Positions 8,863 to 18,129 are shown, counted from the stretch's first letter. The stretch is 64,000 nt of DNA from JAAFHB01 sp963675995 (GCA_963675995.2 CAXXIY010000002.1:2976001-3040000), one strand, 5' to 3'. Numbers and translations are program-made. The notes: generated by a model not told the origin, from the sequence alone.

Positions 8863-9519
8863 TTACATTAAGTTAATTAATTCGCGAACTACATTTTGCG
8901 TCCCTTCAGCAATCTGAAGTATATTGGCATCAAGCATATAGCACGGCGAAGTAACTAATTTGTATTTATCATCGATAATCACTCCTGTATAATCAGCTTC
9001 ATGATGAATGCCACCCATCTTTTCAATTGTTTTAACAGTTTCAGGGTCATTACCGATGGTCACAACAGCGCCCGGAAGAATTTTCACGATTAAAGCCGGC
9101 GCAATACACATGGCACCTATGGGGATAGCCGCCTCAACAGAAGCGATTACTGCCAGCTCAACTTCCGGGTCCACAGTACAATCGCTCCCTTCAAAGGCCA
9201 CCGTACAAAGGTTCTTGGCTACACCAAAACCACCGGGAAAAATAACGGCATCAAACTTTTCGGGTTCATAAAGATAGAGTGGCATGATTTTCCCTCTGGC
9301 AATCCTTGCTGATTCAACCAATACATTCCGTTCTTCATTCATTGGTTTTCCGGTCATATGATTAATCACCTGAGCCTGATCCTTATCAGGTGCAAAACAC
9401 TCATAACAGCATCCAGCTTTCGCTATTGCAAGGAGGGTAAGGGTCGCTTCATGAATTTCAGCCCCATCAAATACACCGCATCCGGCAAGGATTACGGCAA
9501 ATCGCTTTTGTTTATTCAT
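8863..9519 (-). CDS. elbB: ElbB-like glyoxalase/DJ-1 superfamily protein
   Basis: The 218-residue protein is full length for ElbB (enhancing lycopene biosynthesis protein, YajL/DJ-1 superfamily). Visible family features are LAGCGVFDGAEIHEA at the N-terminus, FPGGFGVAKNLC in the middle, and GAMCIAPAL with the nucleophile-elbow cysteine. E. coli ElbB shows weak glyoxalase activity and its cellular role is unsettled. It is cytoplasmic and ends at a shared terminator with the gene on the other strand. Confidence 0.9.
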   Translation of the reverse strand: MNKQKRFAVILAGCGVFDGAEIHEATLTLLAIAKAGCCYECFAPDKDQAQVINHMTGKPMNEERNVLVESARIARGKIMPLYLYEPEKFDAVIFPGGFGVAKNLCTVAFEGSDCTVDPEVELAVIASVEAAIPIGAMCIAPALIVKILPGAVVTIGNDPETVKTIEKMGGIHHEADYTGVIIDDKYKLVTSPCYMLDANILQIAEGTQNVVRELINLM

Positions 9520-9619
9520 AAGGTTTTTCTTTCGTTAGTTATCACTCTATTTAAAGTCAAAAAAGGTCAAACAAATAAAGCAAAAATATTCATTCTAAAT
9601 ATACAAAAAAAAATGTATC

Positions 9620-10483
9620 TTATCGATTTGAGACGAAAAGATGCTTTAGAAGGTTCAAAACGAACAGCATCATCAGAATTAAAAAATTGGAGACAAGTGT
9701 CAGGATAAGCAAAAAATAAAATCCCGAGATATACTTCACCCCTTTCTCCAAATAATTGGTCGCAAAACCACCCATCCAAAGCGTTATCAAATTGAATATC
9801 AACAAGAAGATTAACAACCAAATAAATCCATAAAATGCACTTCCCACATCCGGTTTACTGAGTGTCATCGAACTTCCAACTGAATAGAGAATATAGATCA
9901 ACAAGGCTAATTTCCACCACAAACGGGAACCTCCGGGCACAATAAGGTTAAAAAATGAGAGCAGGTTGTTCCAGATTCCGATCGCTAGTTGCTTCAATAA
10001 AATAACCCTCGTAAAATCGTTGGATGTGATTGTAAAAGAAGCACGTTCAGTAATATCCACACGAAAAAGAAGCAGCGTAATCCCAAATAAGACGATTCCT
10101 CCTGCAAGAAGTGGACCTACACCAATAAAAAAATTTCCGATTTTTTGATAAATACTTTTTTTATTGTAGGAATGACTCACATGCCCTAAAGATTCTCCAC
10201 TACTATTTGGTTTGAATAAGGCAATTTCTTTAATCTTGTGACCAAAAATCAATGCAAAAAAAGCATGACTAAGCTCATGAACAGAGCATCCCAGCCAGGC
10301 AAAACCGTATAAAAAAAGATTTCTTCCCAAAAAACGGACACTCATCTTCGCAGTAAGGATTGCAACAATATTTAGTAGCACCATCAGAATCAACAATGGA
10401 ACAAACAGTATAAACACCTGATTAAATGTAGTGTGTAGTACATTTAACAGATAGCTTAATATTTGCGTGAAAAACCTTTCCAT
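9620..10483 (-). CDS. Membrane protein with an HExxH metalloprotease-like motif
   Basis: The 287-residue product has about six hydrophobic helices. CSVHELSHAFFALIFGH at residues 66-82 contains His69-Glu-Leu-Ser-His73, the zinc motif of site-2 protease type (M50) enzymes, placed at a membrane helix as in that family. The second M50 motif (an N/D-PDG type sequence) is not evident, so I cannot confirm activity. The rest, with GNFFIGVGPLLAGGIVL, is like M50 helices near the zinc site. It is followed on the same strand by elbB with a gap of 100 bases. Confidence 0.6.
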   Translation of the reverse strand: MERFFTQILSYLLNVLHTTFNQVFILFVPLLILMVLLNIVAILTAKMSVRFLGRNLFLYGFAWLGCSVHELSHAFFALIFGHKIKEIALFKPNSSGESLGHVSHSYNKKSIYQKIGNFFIGVGPLLAGGIVLFGITLLLFRVDITERASFTITSNDFTRVILLKQLAIGIWNNLLSFFNLIVPGGSRLWWKLALLIYILYSVGSSMTLSKPDVGSAFYGFIWLLIFLLIFNLITLWMGGFATNYLEKGVKYISGFYFLLILTLVSNFLILMMLFVLNLLKHLFVSNR

Positions 10484-10521
10484 GAGAAAAATCGCTCCTT
10501 ACTTCATTAAATACGCTAATA

Positions 10522-11820
10522 TCACAGCACTTCAGCCACAACGAAGTTACTGCCGCCAATAAAGATCAGATCTTCAGTCAGTGCATTTTTGCGTGCTGCT
10601 TCAAGTGCTAATCCGACGGTAGGGTACGAACTCCCTTTCAGATTAAAAAAGTCGGCCATTTTCATCAATTGTTGCTCATCCAGCGCACGCGGTATGGAAG
10701 CCTTTGTGAAATAATAGGTAGCATCGCGGGGTAAAAGATTCAGTACTCCGGCAATATCCTTATCACTGACCATTCCAATTACAAAATGAAGCGTTTTATA
10801 CGGGGTTTGTTTGATCTGAGCCACAACTTCGCGTATTCCCCCTTCATTGTGGCCTGTATCACAGATAATTCGGGGATTCGCCCCTATCACCTGCCAACGT
10901 CCCAGTAAACCGGTATTTTCGATCACTTTTCCCAATCCATCCCGAAGCGCACCCTCAGAAATATTCCAACCTTGAGAACGAAGTTCTTCTACGGCAGCAA
11001 TTACGGTGCATACATTTTTTGACTGATAATGACCTAGCAGATCCAACTTCAATTGATTATAAACCACTCCCTTGCTATTCCTGATGGAAAAAACTTGTCG
11101 GGAATCCAACGAAATAAGTCCGGCGCCCGTATAAAAAAGTTGATCTGCAAAAACAACCTCCGCTTCGCGCTCATTCGCAATGCCATTAAAAATGATACTG
11201 GTCTGGGGATGCGTCTCACCGATGATAACCGGGACATGATTTTTGATGATTCCGGCTTTTTCAAGTGCAATCTTCCCCAGTGTATCACCCAGAAAAGTAG
11301 TATGGTCCAGACTGATGTTGGTAATGACCGACAACTCAGGTTTTATAATATTGGTTGAATCGAGCCTTCCGCCCAAACCCACCTCAATTATTGAAATATC
11401 TACCTCATTTCTGGCAAAATAATCAAAAGCCATCAATACAGTCAATTCGAAGAAGGACGGTTCAAGCCCTTTTTCACTATTTCGTTTGAGAAAAGTTCTG
11501 ACAAATTCAACTATGAATTTCTTTTCAATTTTTTTCCCGTTGATCCTTATCCGCTCTCTGAAATCTTTAAGATGAGGCGAAGTATAAAGCCCCGTCCGGT
11601 AACCAGCCTCCATCAGAATACTGGCTAACATGTGCGAAACGGACCCCTTTCCGTTCGTACCGGCAACATGAACCGACTTGAATTGAAGATGGGGATGTCC
11701 AAACATGATATCCAATGCCAATGTATTGTCGAGGCTATCTTTATAGGCAGCATGACCTGATCGTTGATAATAAGGAAGATGATCGTACAAATAATTGATT
11801 ACTTCATCATAGCTTTGCAT
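10522..11820 (-). CDS. folC: Bifunctional folylpolyglutamate synthase/dihydrofolate synthase
   Basis: FolC adds glutamate to dihydropteroate or tetrahydrofolate with ATP in the cytoplasm. The ATP loop VAGTNGKGSVSHMLASIL lies near residue 55, followed by YTSPHLKDFRERI, GLGGRLDSTNI and the C-terminal ligase domain with DTGHNEGGI. The length (432 residues) is normal. The open frame extends 11 codons further upstream, but the ATG at 11820 gives the family start MQSYDEVINYLYDHLP and is preferred. The next gene on the strand is the HExxH membrane protein. Confidence 0.93.
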   Translation of the reverse strand: MQSYDEVINYLYDHLPYYQRSGHAAYKDSLDNTLALDIMFGHPHLQFKSVHVAGTNGKGSVSHMLASILMEAGYRTGLYTSPHLKDFRERIRINGKKIEKKFIVEFVRTFLKRNSEKGLEPSFFELTVLMAFDYFARNEVDISIIEVGLGGRLDSTNIIKPELSVITNISLDHTTFLGDTLGKIALEKAGIIKNHVPVIIGETHPQTSIIFNGIANEREAEVVFADQLFYTGAGLISLDSRQVFSIRNSKGVVYNQLKLDLLGHYQSKNVCTVIAAVEELRSQGWNISEGALRDGLGKVIENTGLLGRWQVIGANPRIICDTGHNEGGIREVVAQIKQTPYKTLHFVIGMVSDKDIAGVLNLLPRDATYYFTKASIPRALDEQQLMKMADFFNLKGSSYPTVGLALEAARKNALTEDLIFIGGSNFVVAEVL

Positions 11821-11934
11821 CCTATATAATTTAGTTGACAAAATCAGAGGCAAAGATGATAAATTCTAAAAGGGAAAACGCCGAACTAAGAAAATATTTG
11901 CTATTTTTAAACTGGAATATAGTTATACATAATA

Positions 11935-13257
11935 ATGCCAAAGTCGAAAATATTTGTAATTGACACAAACGTGATCCTGCACGATCATGAGTGTATCTAC
12001 CACTTCAATGATAATGATGTTGTTCTCCCTATCACCGTACTGGAAGAATTAGATCGCTTTAAAAGGGGAAATGACCAGATCAATTTTCAGGCACGGCAAT
12101 TTGTAAGAATCCTTGATGAGATAGTTGGAAATGAATTATTTAACGGTGGCATCTCCCTCGGTATAGACAAAGGCAAACTGACCATTGAAACAGGAAAACC
12201 GTTTTCTGATAAACTGAAGGAATCGTTTCGCGAAGACATTCCCGATCACCGTATATTGGCAATAACCGAATACCTGAGGGAAAAATTTAATGACCGCAAG
12301 GTAGTCCTGGTCACCAAAGATGTCAATCTCAGGATGAAAGCAAAATCGCTTCACATTGAGTCGGAAGATTACAAAAACGACAAAGTACAAGACATCAATG
12401 TATTATACCAGGGAATACGCGAAAATAAAGATTATAGCGATCAATTAATTGCTCAACTTTATGAGTTAAATTTCCTCACTGTTGAAGATGCGGGGATCGA
12501 AAAACCTCCCTTTGCCAACGAATTCTTTATACTTAAAAGTCCAAGATCAAGTGTCTTAGCTCATTATAGCCCATTTCGTCAAAGACTTGAGCGTGTGGAT
12601 AAAAAAGTGGCTTATGGTATTAAGCCACGGAATGCAGAACAAACATTTTCAATTCACGCCTTATTAGATCCTGAAATTAAATTGATAAGTCTGACGGGGA
12701 AGGCGGGTACTGGGAAAACATTACTTGCTCTGGCGGCAGCGATTGCGCAGCATCATATTTACGAACAAATACTTCTTGCCCGGCCCATTGTGGCATTAAG
12801 CAACCGCGACATTGGATTCCTCCCCGGAGATGCAGAAGAAAAAGTTTCGCCTTATATGCAACCCCTTTTTGATAATCTGGCTGTCATTAAGCGATGCTTC
12901 AGTCCGCAAAGTACGGAATACAGAATGATTGAAGAGCTAAAGAAAGACGAACGATTGGTAATCAGCCCATTGGCATTTATCAGAGGGCGTAGTTTATCCA
13001 ACTGCTACTTTATTATTGATGAAGCTCAAAACCTAACTCCACACGAAGTAAAAACCATCATCACCAGAGCCGGCGAAGGGACGAAAATGATTTTCACGGG
13101 TGATATTCAACAAATTGATTCGCCCTATCTCGATTTGCAATCCAATGGACTAGCCTATCTTACCGACAGGATGAAGGGTCAGGATATTTTTGCCCATATT
13201 AATCTGGTGAAAGGGGAACGGAGTTATCTGGCCGAACTTGCAAGTGATTTGCTATAG
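11935..13257 (+). CDS. PIN domain-PhoH family ATPase (YlaK type)
   Basis: The 440-residue protein joins an N-terminal PIN nuclease domain (residues 1-145; acidic residues in FVIDTNVILHD, EELDRF and TKDVNLRMKA) to a PhoH ATPase domain (about 220-440) with Walker A GKAGTGKT at 255-262 and Walker B FIIDEAQN. This PhoH2/YlaK arrangement has been linked to RNA unwinding and cleavage. It is cytoplasmic, single-copy here, and begins 114 bases from the divergent folC start. Confidence 0.92.
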   Translation: MPKSKIFVIDTNVILHDHECIYHFNDNDVVLPITVLEELDRFKRGNDQINFQARQFVRILDEIVGNELFNGGISLGIDKGKLTIETGKPFSDKLKESFREDIPDHRILAITEYLREKFNDRKVVLVTKDVNLRMKAKSLHIESEDYKNDKVQDINVLYQGIRENKDYSDQLIAQLYELNFLTVEDAGIEKPPFANEFFILKSPRSSVLAHYSPFRQRLERVDKKVAYGIKPRNAEQTFSIHALLDPEIKLISLTGKAGTGKTLLALAAAIAQHHIYEQILLARPIVALSNRDIGFLPGDAEEKVSPYMQPLFDNLAVIKRCFSPQSTEYRMIEELKKDERLVISPLAFIRGRSLSNCYFIIDEAQNLTPHEVKTIITRAGEGTKMIFTGDIQQIDSPYLDLQSNGLAYLTDRMKGQDIFAHINLVKGERSYLAELASDLL

Positions 13258-13318
13258 GGAATCAAAGAGTGAAGAATTAATGAATGAAGATTTATAGATT
13301 AAGTAATTGAAAATTGAT

Positions 13319-13600
13319 ATGTTAAAAGTAAACGAGTATTTTGGAGGAAGTGTAAAATCGATAGCGATCGAAAATGAAGAGGGTGTGGCCACAGTTGGGG
13401 TAATGGAAGCAGGGGAGTATGAATTTGGGACATCAACTGTTGAAATTATGACAATCATAGGTGGAACACTCGAGGTGATGCTTCCCGGAGAAAACAATTG
13501 GACCAGTTATCCTAAGGGTGGAATTTTCGAAGTCGGTAAAAACGTAAAATTCAAGGTCCGAGCAAATGCTCCGGTAGCTTACCATTGCCAATACATCTAA
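13319..13600 (+). CDS. ppnP: Pyrimidine/purine nucleoside phosphorylase PpnP
   Basis: This 93-residue cupin protein matches PpnP (formerly DUF1255) along its whole length: MLKVNEYFGGSVKSIAI, then GVMEAGEYEFGTSTVEIMT, LPGENNW, and the end VAYHCQYI. E. coli PpnP (94 residues) cleaves several nucleosides with phosphate. The frame stays open four codons upstream to a TTG, but the ATG at 13319 gives the normal length. Confidence 0.92.
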   Translation: MLKVNEYFGGSVKSIAIENEEGVATVGVMEAGEYEFGTSTVEIMTIIGGTLEVMLPGENNWTSYPKGGIFEVGKNVKFKVRANAPVAYHCQYI

Positions 13601-13627
13601 CGAAAATAGAGTATTGACTTACAATAT

Positions 13628-13676
13628 AAAGACAGGGGACCTGCCAGTTAATTAAACCGGAAGGTCCCCTGTCTTT
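13628..13676. terminator. Bidirectional hairpin terminator
   Basis: AAAGACAGGGGACCT pairs perfectly (15 bp) with 13662-13676 around a 19-base loop. It lies between the convergent ppnP and SRPBCC genes and is A/T-flanked on both sides. Confidence 0.9.
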
Positions 13677-13696
13677 ATATTTAAAAGGAGGTTAAA

Positions 13697-14236
13697 CTAT
13701 TTTTCAAGAATAGCTTTTAGGCTGGTTAACCCATCAGCCAGATCTTTTCCCAGCATTCCATCCATATCCCTTAAAAGCAAAAACAGATTCAGCGGATAAT
13801 TCATCCTGCCTGAGAAGCCCCACGTTACTTTGGTTTGGCCATCGGAAACTGCCTCAAAGGAGATTGTTGCCTGATTTGTTGCTTCAAATGGTTTAATAAA
13901 CCTAAGTTCATAATCAATCCGCTCCTCTACTACGATATTTTTGATCTCCTGCTCGCCTTTCCCTACATCTTTCATTTCACTCTCCCAGGCTGAAACAAAA
14001 CCAACAGCACCATCAATTCCACGGAATTCTTTTTTCATTCCCGGATCCTTTTGAGCCCAAACACTAAAAAAGTCCTGATTTCTAAGCAATTTAACAAATT
14101 TAAAAACCTCCGATTTTGGTTTGTTGATAACAATTGAACGCAAAACACGGATATCTTTTCGGGTAAAGAGGGGAACGATCAGCACAATTGCAATAATTGT
14201 CCCAAGTCCAATTAAAACAAATTTCAGGATTTCCAT
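13697..14236 (-). CDS. Membrane-anchored SRPBCC (START-like) family protein
   Basis: The 179-residue product has one N-terminal membrane helix (residues 4-24, FVLIGLGTIIAIVLIVPLF) and then a polyketide-cyclase/START-like domain: IVINKPKSEVFKFVKLLRN, WAQKDPGMKKEF, and the closing helix DMDGMLGKDLADGLTSLKAIL. Such domains bind hydrophobic ligands. No catalytic residue can be assigned and no substrate is suggested by its neighbours. Confidence 0.8.
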   Translation of the reverse strand: MEILKFVLIGLGTIIAIVLIVPLFTRKDIRVLRSIVINKPKSEVFKFVKLLRNQDFFSVWAQKDPGMKKEFRGIDGAVGFVSAWESEMKDVGKGEQEIKNIVVEERIDYELRFIKPFEATNQATISFEAVSDGQTKVTWGFSGRMNYPLNLFLLLRDMDGMLGKDLADGLTSLKAILEK

Positions 14237-14319
14237 CGCTTTATAATTTTAAATGAATTTTAGCGTATTAACGAAATTCTGAGAAAAAGGTTTTACAAGA
14301 TTGAAATAAGATTATTTTA

Positions 14320-14327
14320 TACCTTTG
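14320..14327 (+). promoter_or_regulatory. -7 element directly in front of the FkbM gene
   Basis: TACCTTTG fits TAnnTTTG; a TTG at 14301-14303 could be the -33 part. Only five bases separate the element from the ATG at 14333, so the transcript would have almost no leader unless a later start is used. Confidence 0.5.
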
Positions 14328-14332
14328 CCGAA

Positions 14333-15241
14333 ATGAAAAAAGATATTTTTCTAACTATGGGTGTACTAACTTCGCAGATTTATAGAATTATAGTTCCTAA
14401 ATTTATTCGAAAAAAAATTCTGGCCAAGAAGCTCCGGGCGGCAATTCCGGAATATTACTCAAAATCTTCAGTAGAAGTCACTGATGAGATACAAAAAGTT
14501 CTGGATTATTTGAAGAGCAATCCAATTTCAGTGTTCCCCTACCCTTTTCAAAACAAATATATTGCAGACAACATTGAGGTATTTAATGACCAGGAGAAAG
14601 GATTGCGCTATGTTATGCTTGACGGGAAAAGGCTCTATTTCAAAAAAAGGTGGAGCATAAAAAGAATAAGACACAGTTTCAATGAGTTAACACGAGAACA
14701 GGATCCACAAAGTCCGCATCATTATCTGGATGACCAATTTAAGATTGAGGAAGGAGAAATACTGGTCGATATTGGAGTTGCGGAAGGAAATTTTGCCTTG
14801 AGTGCAGTTGAGAAAGCATCAAGACTGATTCTATTCGAAACAGATCATGAATGGATCGAAGCGCTGAATGCCACATTTGAGCCATGGAAGGATAAAGTAC
14901 AGATAATTAATAAATTTGTCAGCAATATTACCGACTCAAAAAATACTACGCTGGACGATTTTCTGGCTCACGGAGAGAAAATAACTTTTCTCAAGATTGA
15001 TGTCGATGGAGCTGAATCACGATTATTAGACGGTTGCAAAAGAATTCTGAATGACCAGAAACCCCTGAAACTGGCAATTTGCACCTATCACAAACAAAAC
15101 GACGAGAAGGAATTCACAGCCCTGTTGTCACGCTATGGATTTAAAACTTCACATTCCGATGGTTTTATGTTATTCTATTACGATAAGCAGATCACAGCCC
15201 CCTATTTAAGACGTGGATTGATCAGGGCAGTTAAATTGTAA
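14333..15241 (+). CDS. FkbM-like SAM-dependent methyltransferase
   Basis: The 302-residue protein has the FkbM pattern in its second half: ILVDIGVAEGNFALSA (SAM-binding motif I, about residues 143-158), LILFETDHEWIEAL (motif II with acidic end), TTLDDFLAHGEKITFLKIDVDGAE, and a C-terminal strand region. FkbM enzymes O-methylate sugars or small molecules. The N-terminal 130 residues are not typical and may bind the acceptor. An in-frame ATG at 14357 is an alternative start if the promoter at 14320 leaves no leader. Position ahead of acyltransferases and a GT2 enzyme points to envelope glycan or lipid modification, which is inference. Confidence 0.78.
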   Translation: MKKDIFLTMGVLTSQIYRIIVPKFIRKKILAKKLRAAIPEYYSKSSVEVTDEIQKVLDYLKSNPISVFPYPFQNKYIADNIEVFNDQEKGLRYVMLDGKRLYFKKRWSIKRIRHSFNELTREQDPQSPHHYLDDQFKIEEGEILVDIGVAEGNFALSAVEKASRLILFETDHEWIEALNATFEPWKDKVQIINKFVSNITDSKNTTLDDFLAHGEKITFLKIDVDGAESRLLDGCKRILNDQKPLKLAICTYHKQNDEKEFTALLSRYGFKTSHSDGFMLFYYDKQITAPYLRRGLIRAVKL

Positions 15242-15287
15242 TCGCTTATGATTCCTTCAATGATCTCCCAAACATTATAATTATCAT

Positions 15288-15295
15288 TACTTTTG
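15288..15295 (+). promoter_or_regulatory. -7 element of the inositol monophosphatase gene
   Basis: TACTTTTG fits TAnnTTTG and lies 12 bases before the ATG at 15308. No clear -33 word is seen. Confidence 0.45.
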
Positions 15296-15307
15296 CAAAA
15301 AAAAAAT

Positions 15308-16117
15308 ATGAATCTCGAAAAGCTCTGCTCTGAAGTCCAGATAATTGCAAAAATTACCGGCGCATTTATCGCAGGAGAACGTGAAAAATTCAACATCGAT
15401 GATGTTGAAGTAAAAGGAAAAGCCAACTTTGTTTCTTACGTTGACAAACAAGCTGAGGAGCTGATTGTAAATAAACTTCGCCAGTTGCTGCCGGAATCAG
15501 GGTTTATTGCAGAGGAGGGAACTGCAGCAAGCGCTGGTGAGAAATATAAATGGATCATCGATCCGCTTGATGGTACAACAAATTTTATTCATGGACTTCC
15601 CCCTTTCGCCGTCAGTATTGCATTGATGGAGGAAGAAGAAATCATCTTAGGTGTTGTCTATGAAGTAACTCAGCAAGAGTGTTTCTATGCATGGAAAGGG
15701 AGTAAAGCCTATCTGAATGGAAATGAGATAAAAGTAACAACTGCGGCTACTACGCGTGATTCACTCATCGCTACCGGCTTTCCTTACTCCGCAATGGATA
15801 TGCTCGATCCGTTTATTGTGTCGATGCGTTATTTCATGATTCACTCGCACGGCCTGCGCAGATTAGGTTCTGCAGCAACAGATTTGGCCTACGTAGCAGC
15901 CGGCAGGTTCGAGGCTTTTTATGAACATGGATTAAAGCCATGGGATGTGGCAGCCGGTGCAATCATTGTTAAACAGGCCGGAGGAAAAGTAGCTGACTTT
16001 AACGGAACAGATCAATTTCTATTCAATGGCGAAATCGTTGCGGCAAACAGTACTTATTTCGGTGAGTTTTACCATATTGTGCATAATTTTTTTGTAGATA
16101 CCCCTGAATCAAAATAA
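15308..16117 (+). CDS. Inositol monophosphatase family protein
   Basis: The 269-residue enzyme carries all Mg2+-site motifs of the family: EEG near residue 71, WIIDPLDGTTNFIHG with Asp85 and Asp88, and WDVAAGAIIVKQAGG near the C-terminus. It removes phosphate from inositol phosphate or a related sugar phosphate in the cytoplasm; SuhB and CysQ relatives act on other substrates, but the sequence is nearer to the IMPase/SuhB branch. The start at 15308 is chosen over a TTG five codons upstream. It precedes the acyltransferase pair by 26 bases and may share its transcript. Confidence 0.9.
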   Translation: MNLEKLCSEVQIIAKITGAFIAGEREKFNIDDVEVKGKANFVSYVDKQAEELIVNKLRQLLPESGFIAEEGTAASAGEKYKWIIDPLDGTTNFIHGLPPFAVSIALMEEEEIILGVVYEVTQQECFYAWKGSKAYLNGNEIKVTTAATTRDSLIATGFPYSAMDMLDPFIVSMRYFMIHSHGLRRLGSAATDLAYVAAGRFEAFYEHGLKPWDVAAGAIIVKQAGGKVADFNGTDQFLFNGEIVAANSTYFGEFYHIVHNFFVDTPESK

Positions 16118-16143
16118 AATTGAAACTTTAACGGTTAACATTA

Positions 16144-17031
16144 ATGGAAAAAACAGGATACCTCCTCCTTAGGGCATTCACCTGGATCATTCATTTACTG
16201 CCGCTCCGTGTACTCTATATTTTATCGGATCTGATATTTATCCTTACCTGTTTGGTTTTTAAATATCGCCGAAACGTGGTAGATAAAAACCTCGCCAACT
16301 CATTTCCTGAAAAAAGTCAGAAAGAACGTGACCGGATTGCAAGGAATTTTTACCGCCATTTATGCGACACCGCTATTGAAACGATGTACTTCGACCGGAT
16401 TTCGGTAAAGAAAGGGAAGAAATGTGTTAAATTCCTTAATCCGGAGTTACCCAATAATTATCTGGACCAGGGTCGTGATGTTATCGTCTTCTTGGGCCAT
16501 TATAATAACTGGGAATGGTTTTGCAGCTGGCCGTTACACACCACTCACCGATTTTATCCGATCTACAAAAAGTTAAAAAGTAAAAGTTTTGAACGTTTTT
16601 ATATACGACTTAGGAGCCGTTTTGGAGCTGTTCCGCTCGAAAGATCTGCAACATTCCGACAGTTAGTCAGTAATCATCAAAAGGGAATTCCTACCCTTTC
16701 AGCATTTTTATTCGACCAGACTCCCCGTGTTTTTGATATTCAACACTGGGTTACCTTTTTAAACCAGGATACTCCGGTAATTCTCGGGGCTGAAAAGGTT
16801 GCTCAAAAACTTGATGCCGTTGTGCTGTTTGCCAACTCACAAAAAATAAAAAGGGGATATTATGAGGTAACTTACCAACTGGTCACCTCTCATGCGGGCA
16901 ATTGTGCCAAGTTTGAGATTACAGAAAAGTGTACACAGCTACTCGAAGACCAAATTAATGTCCATCCGGAATTCTGGTTATGGTCGCATAAAAGATGGAA
17001 ACACAAACGAAAAACAAGGGATATAGCCTGA
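16144..17031 (+). CDS. LpxL/HtrB-type lauroyl acyltransferase family protein, first copy
   Basis: The 295-residue protein has one N-terminal membrane segment and the acyltransferase motif LGHYNNWEWF with His119 and an acidic residue five positions on (HX4E, as in LpxL). Other family blocks are RSRFGAVPLERS and FDQTPR. Members transfer a secondary acyl chain to lipid A at the inner membrane. A clear paralogue follows 147 bases downstream. Two adjacent copies could add two different chains or act on different lipids (for example ornithine or aminolipids); this is not decidable from sequence. Confidence 0.88.
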   Translation: MEKTGYLLLRAFTWIIHLLPLRVLYILSDLIFILTCLVFKYRRNVVDKNLANSFPEKSQKERDRIARNFYRHLCDTAIETMYFDRISVKKGKKCVKFLNPELPNNYLDQGRDVIVFLGHYNNWEWFCSWPLHTTHRFYPIYKKLKSKSFERFYIRLRSRFGAVPLERSATFRQLVSNHQKGIPTLSAFLFDQTPRVFDIQHWVTFLNQDTPVILGAEKVAQKLDAVVLFANSQKIKRGYYEVTYQLVTSHAGNCAKFEITEKCTQLLEDQINVHPEFWLWSHKRWKHKRKTRDIA

Positions 17032-17178
17032 TAAAATAGTTTATTACTGTCGACAAACATGGATGTATGAATAATCTTTTTAATTTTGAATCGGGTAAAA
17101 GACCATACTAACATTTCAGGGACCGGTTCTAAAAAGCCAGAATTCTATTATTTACGTGATTATTAACATCTTTAATCA

Positions 17179-18099
17179 ATGAAAGGCTACTATCTGCTTC
17201 GGGCACTTTCCTGGCTTATTTATGCTATGCCACTGCGTGTATTCTATTTTCATTCCGATTTGCTTTTCCTTGTCATGTATCATCTGATCAGGTACCGACG
17301 TAAAGTTGTAGATATAAATCTGGAAAACTCATTTCCTGAGAAAACCAAAAAAGAGAGAACTCAGATCGCTAAAAAGTATTATCACCACCTCTGTGATTGT
17401 TTTCTCGAAACACTCTATTTTGACCGTATTTCGAAGGAAAAGGTTCGAAACCGGGTCACCTATCTCAATCCCGAAATGGCTACCCATTATATGGATCGGG
17501 GTAAACAGGTGATAATTCTGATGGGGCACTATAATAACTGGGAATGTTTTAACAGTTGGGGATTGCAAACAAAATACAAATCCTATCCCATTTACAAAAA
17601 ACTCCGTAACGCCGCTTTCGAAAAATTCTATAACCATCTCCGAAGCAGATTTGGTGCCCAACCACTGGAAAGAGCTCTGACATTTAAACAATTGTATGAA
17701 GATTCAAAGAATGGGATTCCCAGTGTTTCACTATTTATAATTGACCAGACACCTCGCGAACACGATATTCAGCACTGGATCAACTTCCTGAACCAGGAGA
17801 CACCAGTCATTGTTGGCCCCGAAAAAGTGGCCAGCAAATTAAATGGGGTAGTTCTGTTCGGAAAAACAAAAAAAGTAAAAAGAGGATTTTATGAAGTTGA
17901 GTTGGTCCTGATTACCGATCAGGCGAAACAATGTCCTAAATTTGAAATCACAGAAAAAAGTAATCGTCTGATGGAGTCGCTGATCATGGAAAACCCTGAA
18001 TTCTGGCTATGGTCGCATCGCAAATGGAAACATAAACGATCGGAAATTGATCAGAAAAGAAATAATCCAACACCGGAATTGGCTGATGCGTTAATCTGA
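17179..18099 (+). CDS. LpxL/HtrB-type lauroyl acyltransferase family protein, second copy
   Basis: The 306-residue product resembles the preceding gene along its whole length: same N-terminus (LLRALSWLIYAMPLRV), the same core MGHYNNWECF with His117, RSRFGAQPLERA, and the same end with FWLWSHRKWKHKR. Roughly half of the residues are the same by eye. This is a tandem duplication that has diverged. The acceptor and the acyl donor are unknown. It ends 30 bases before a GT2 glycosyltransferase gene. Confidence 0.88.
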   Translation: MKGYYLLRALSWLIYAMPLRVFYFHSDLLFLVMYHLIRYRRKVVDINLENSFPEKTKKERTQIAKKYYHHLCDCFLETLYFDRISKEKVRNRVTYLNPEMATHYMDRGKQVIILMGHYNNWECFNSWGLQTKYKSYPIYKKLRNAAFEKFYNHLRSRFGAQPLERALTFKQLYEDSKNGIPSVSLFIIDQTPREHDIQHWINFLNQETPVIVGPEKVASKLNGVVLFGKTKKVKRGFYEVELVLITDQAKQCPKFEITEKSNRLMESLIMENPEFWLWSHRKWKHKRSEIDQKRNNPTPELADALI

Positions 18100-18129
18100 T
18101 TCACTTTTTTTATTTTTAATTGAATTCCT

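Noticed and set aside
12136..12390. Minus-strand frame inside the PIN-PhoH gene
   Set aside because: It lies wholly opposite a well-supported gene and shows no family motif.
13252..13497. Serine-rich minus-strand frame opposite ppnP
   Set aside because: It is the exact complement of a conserved gene.
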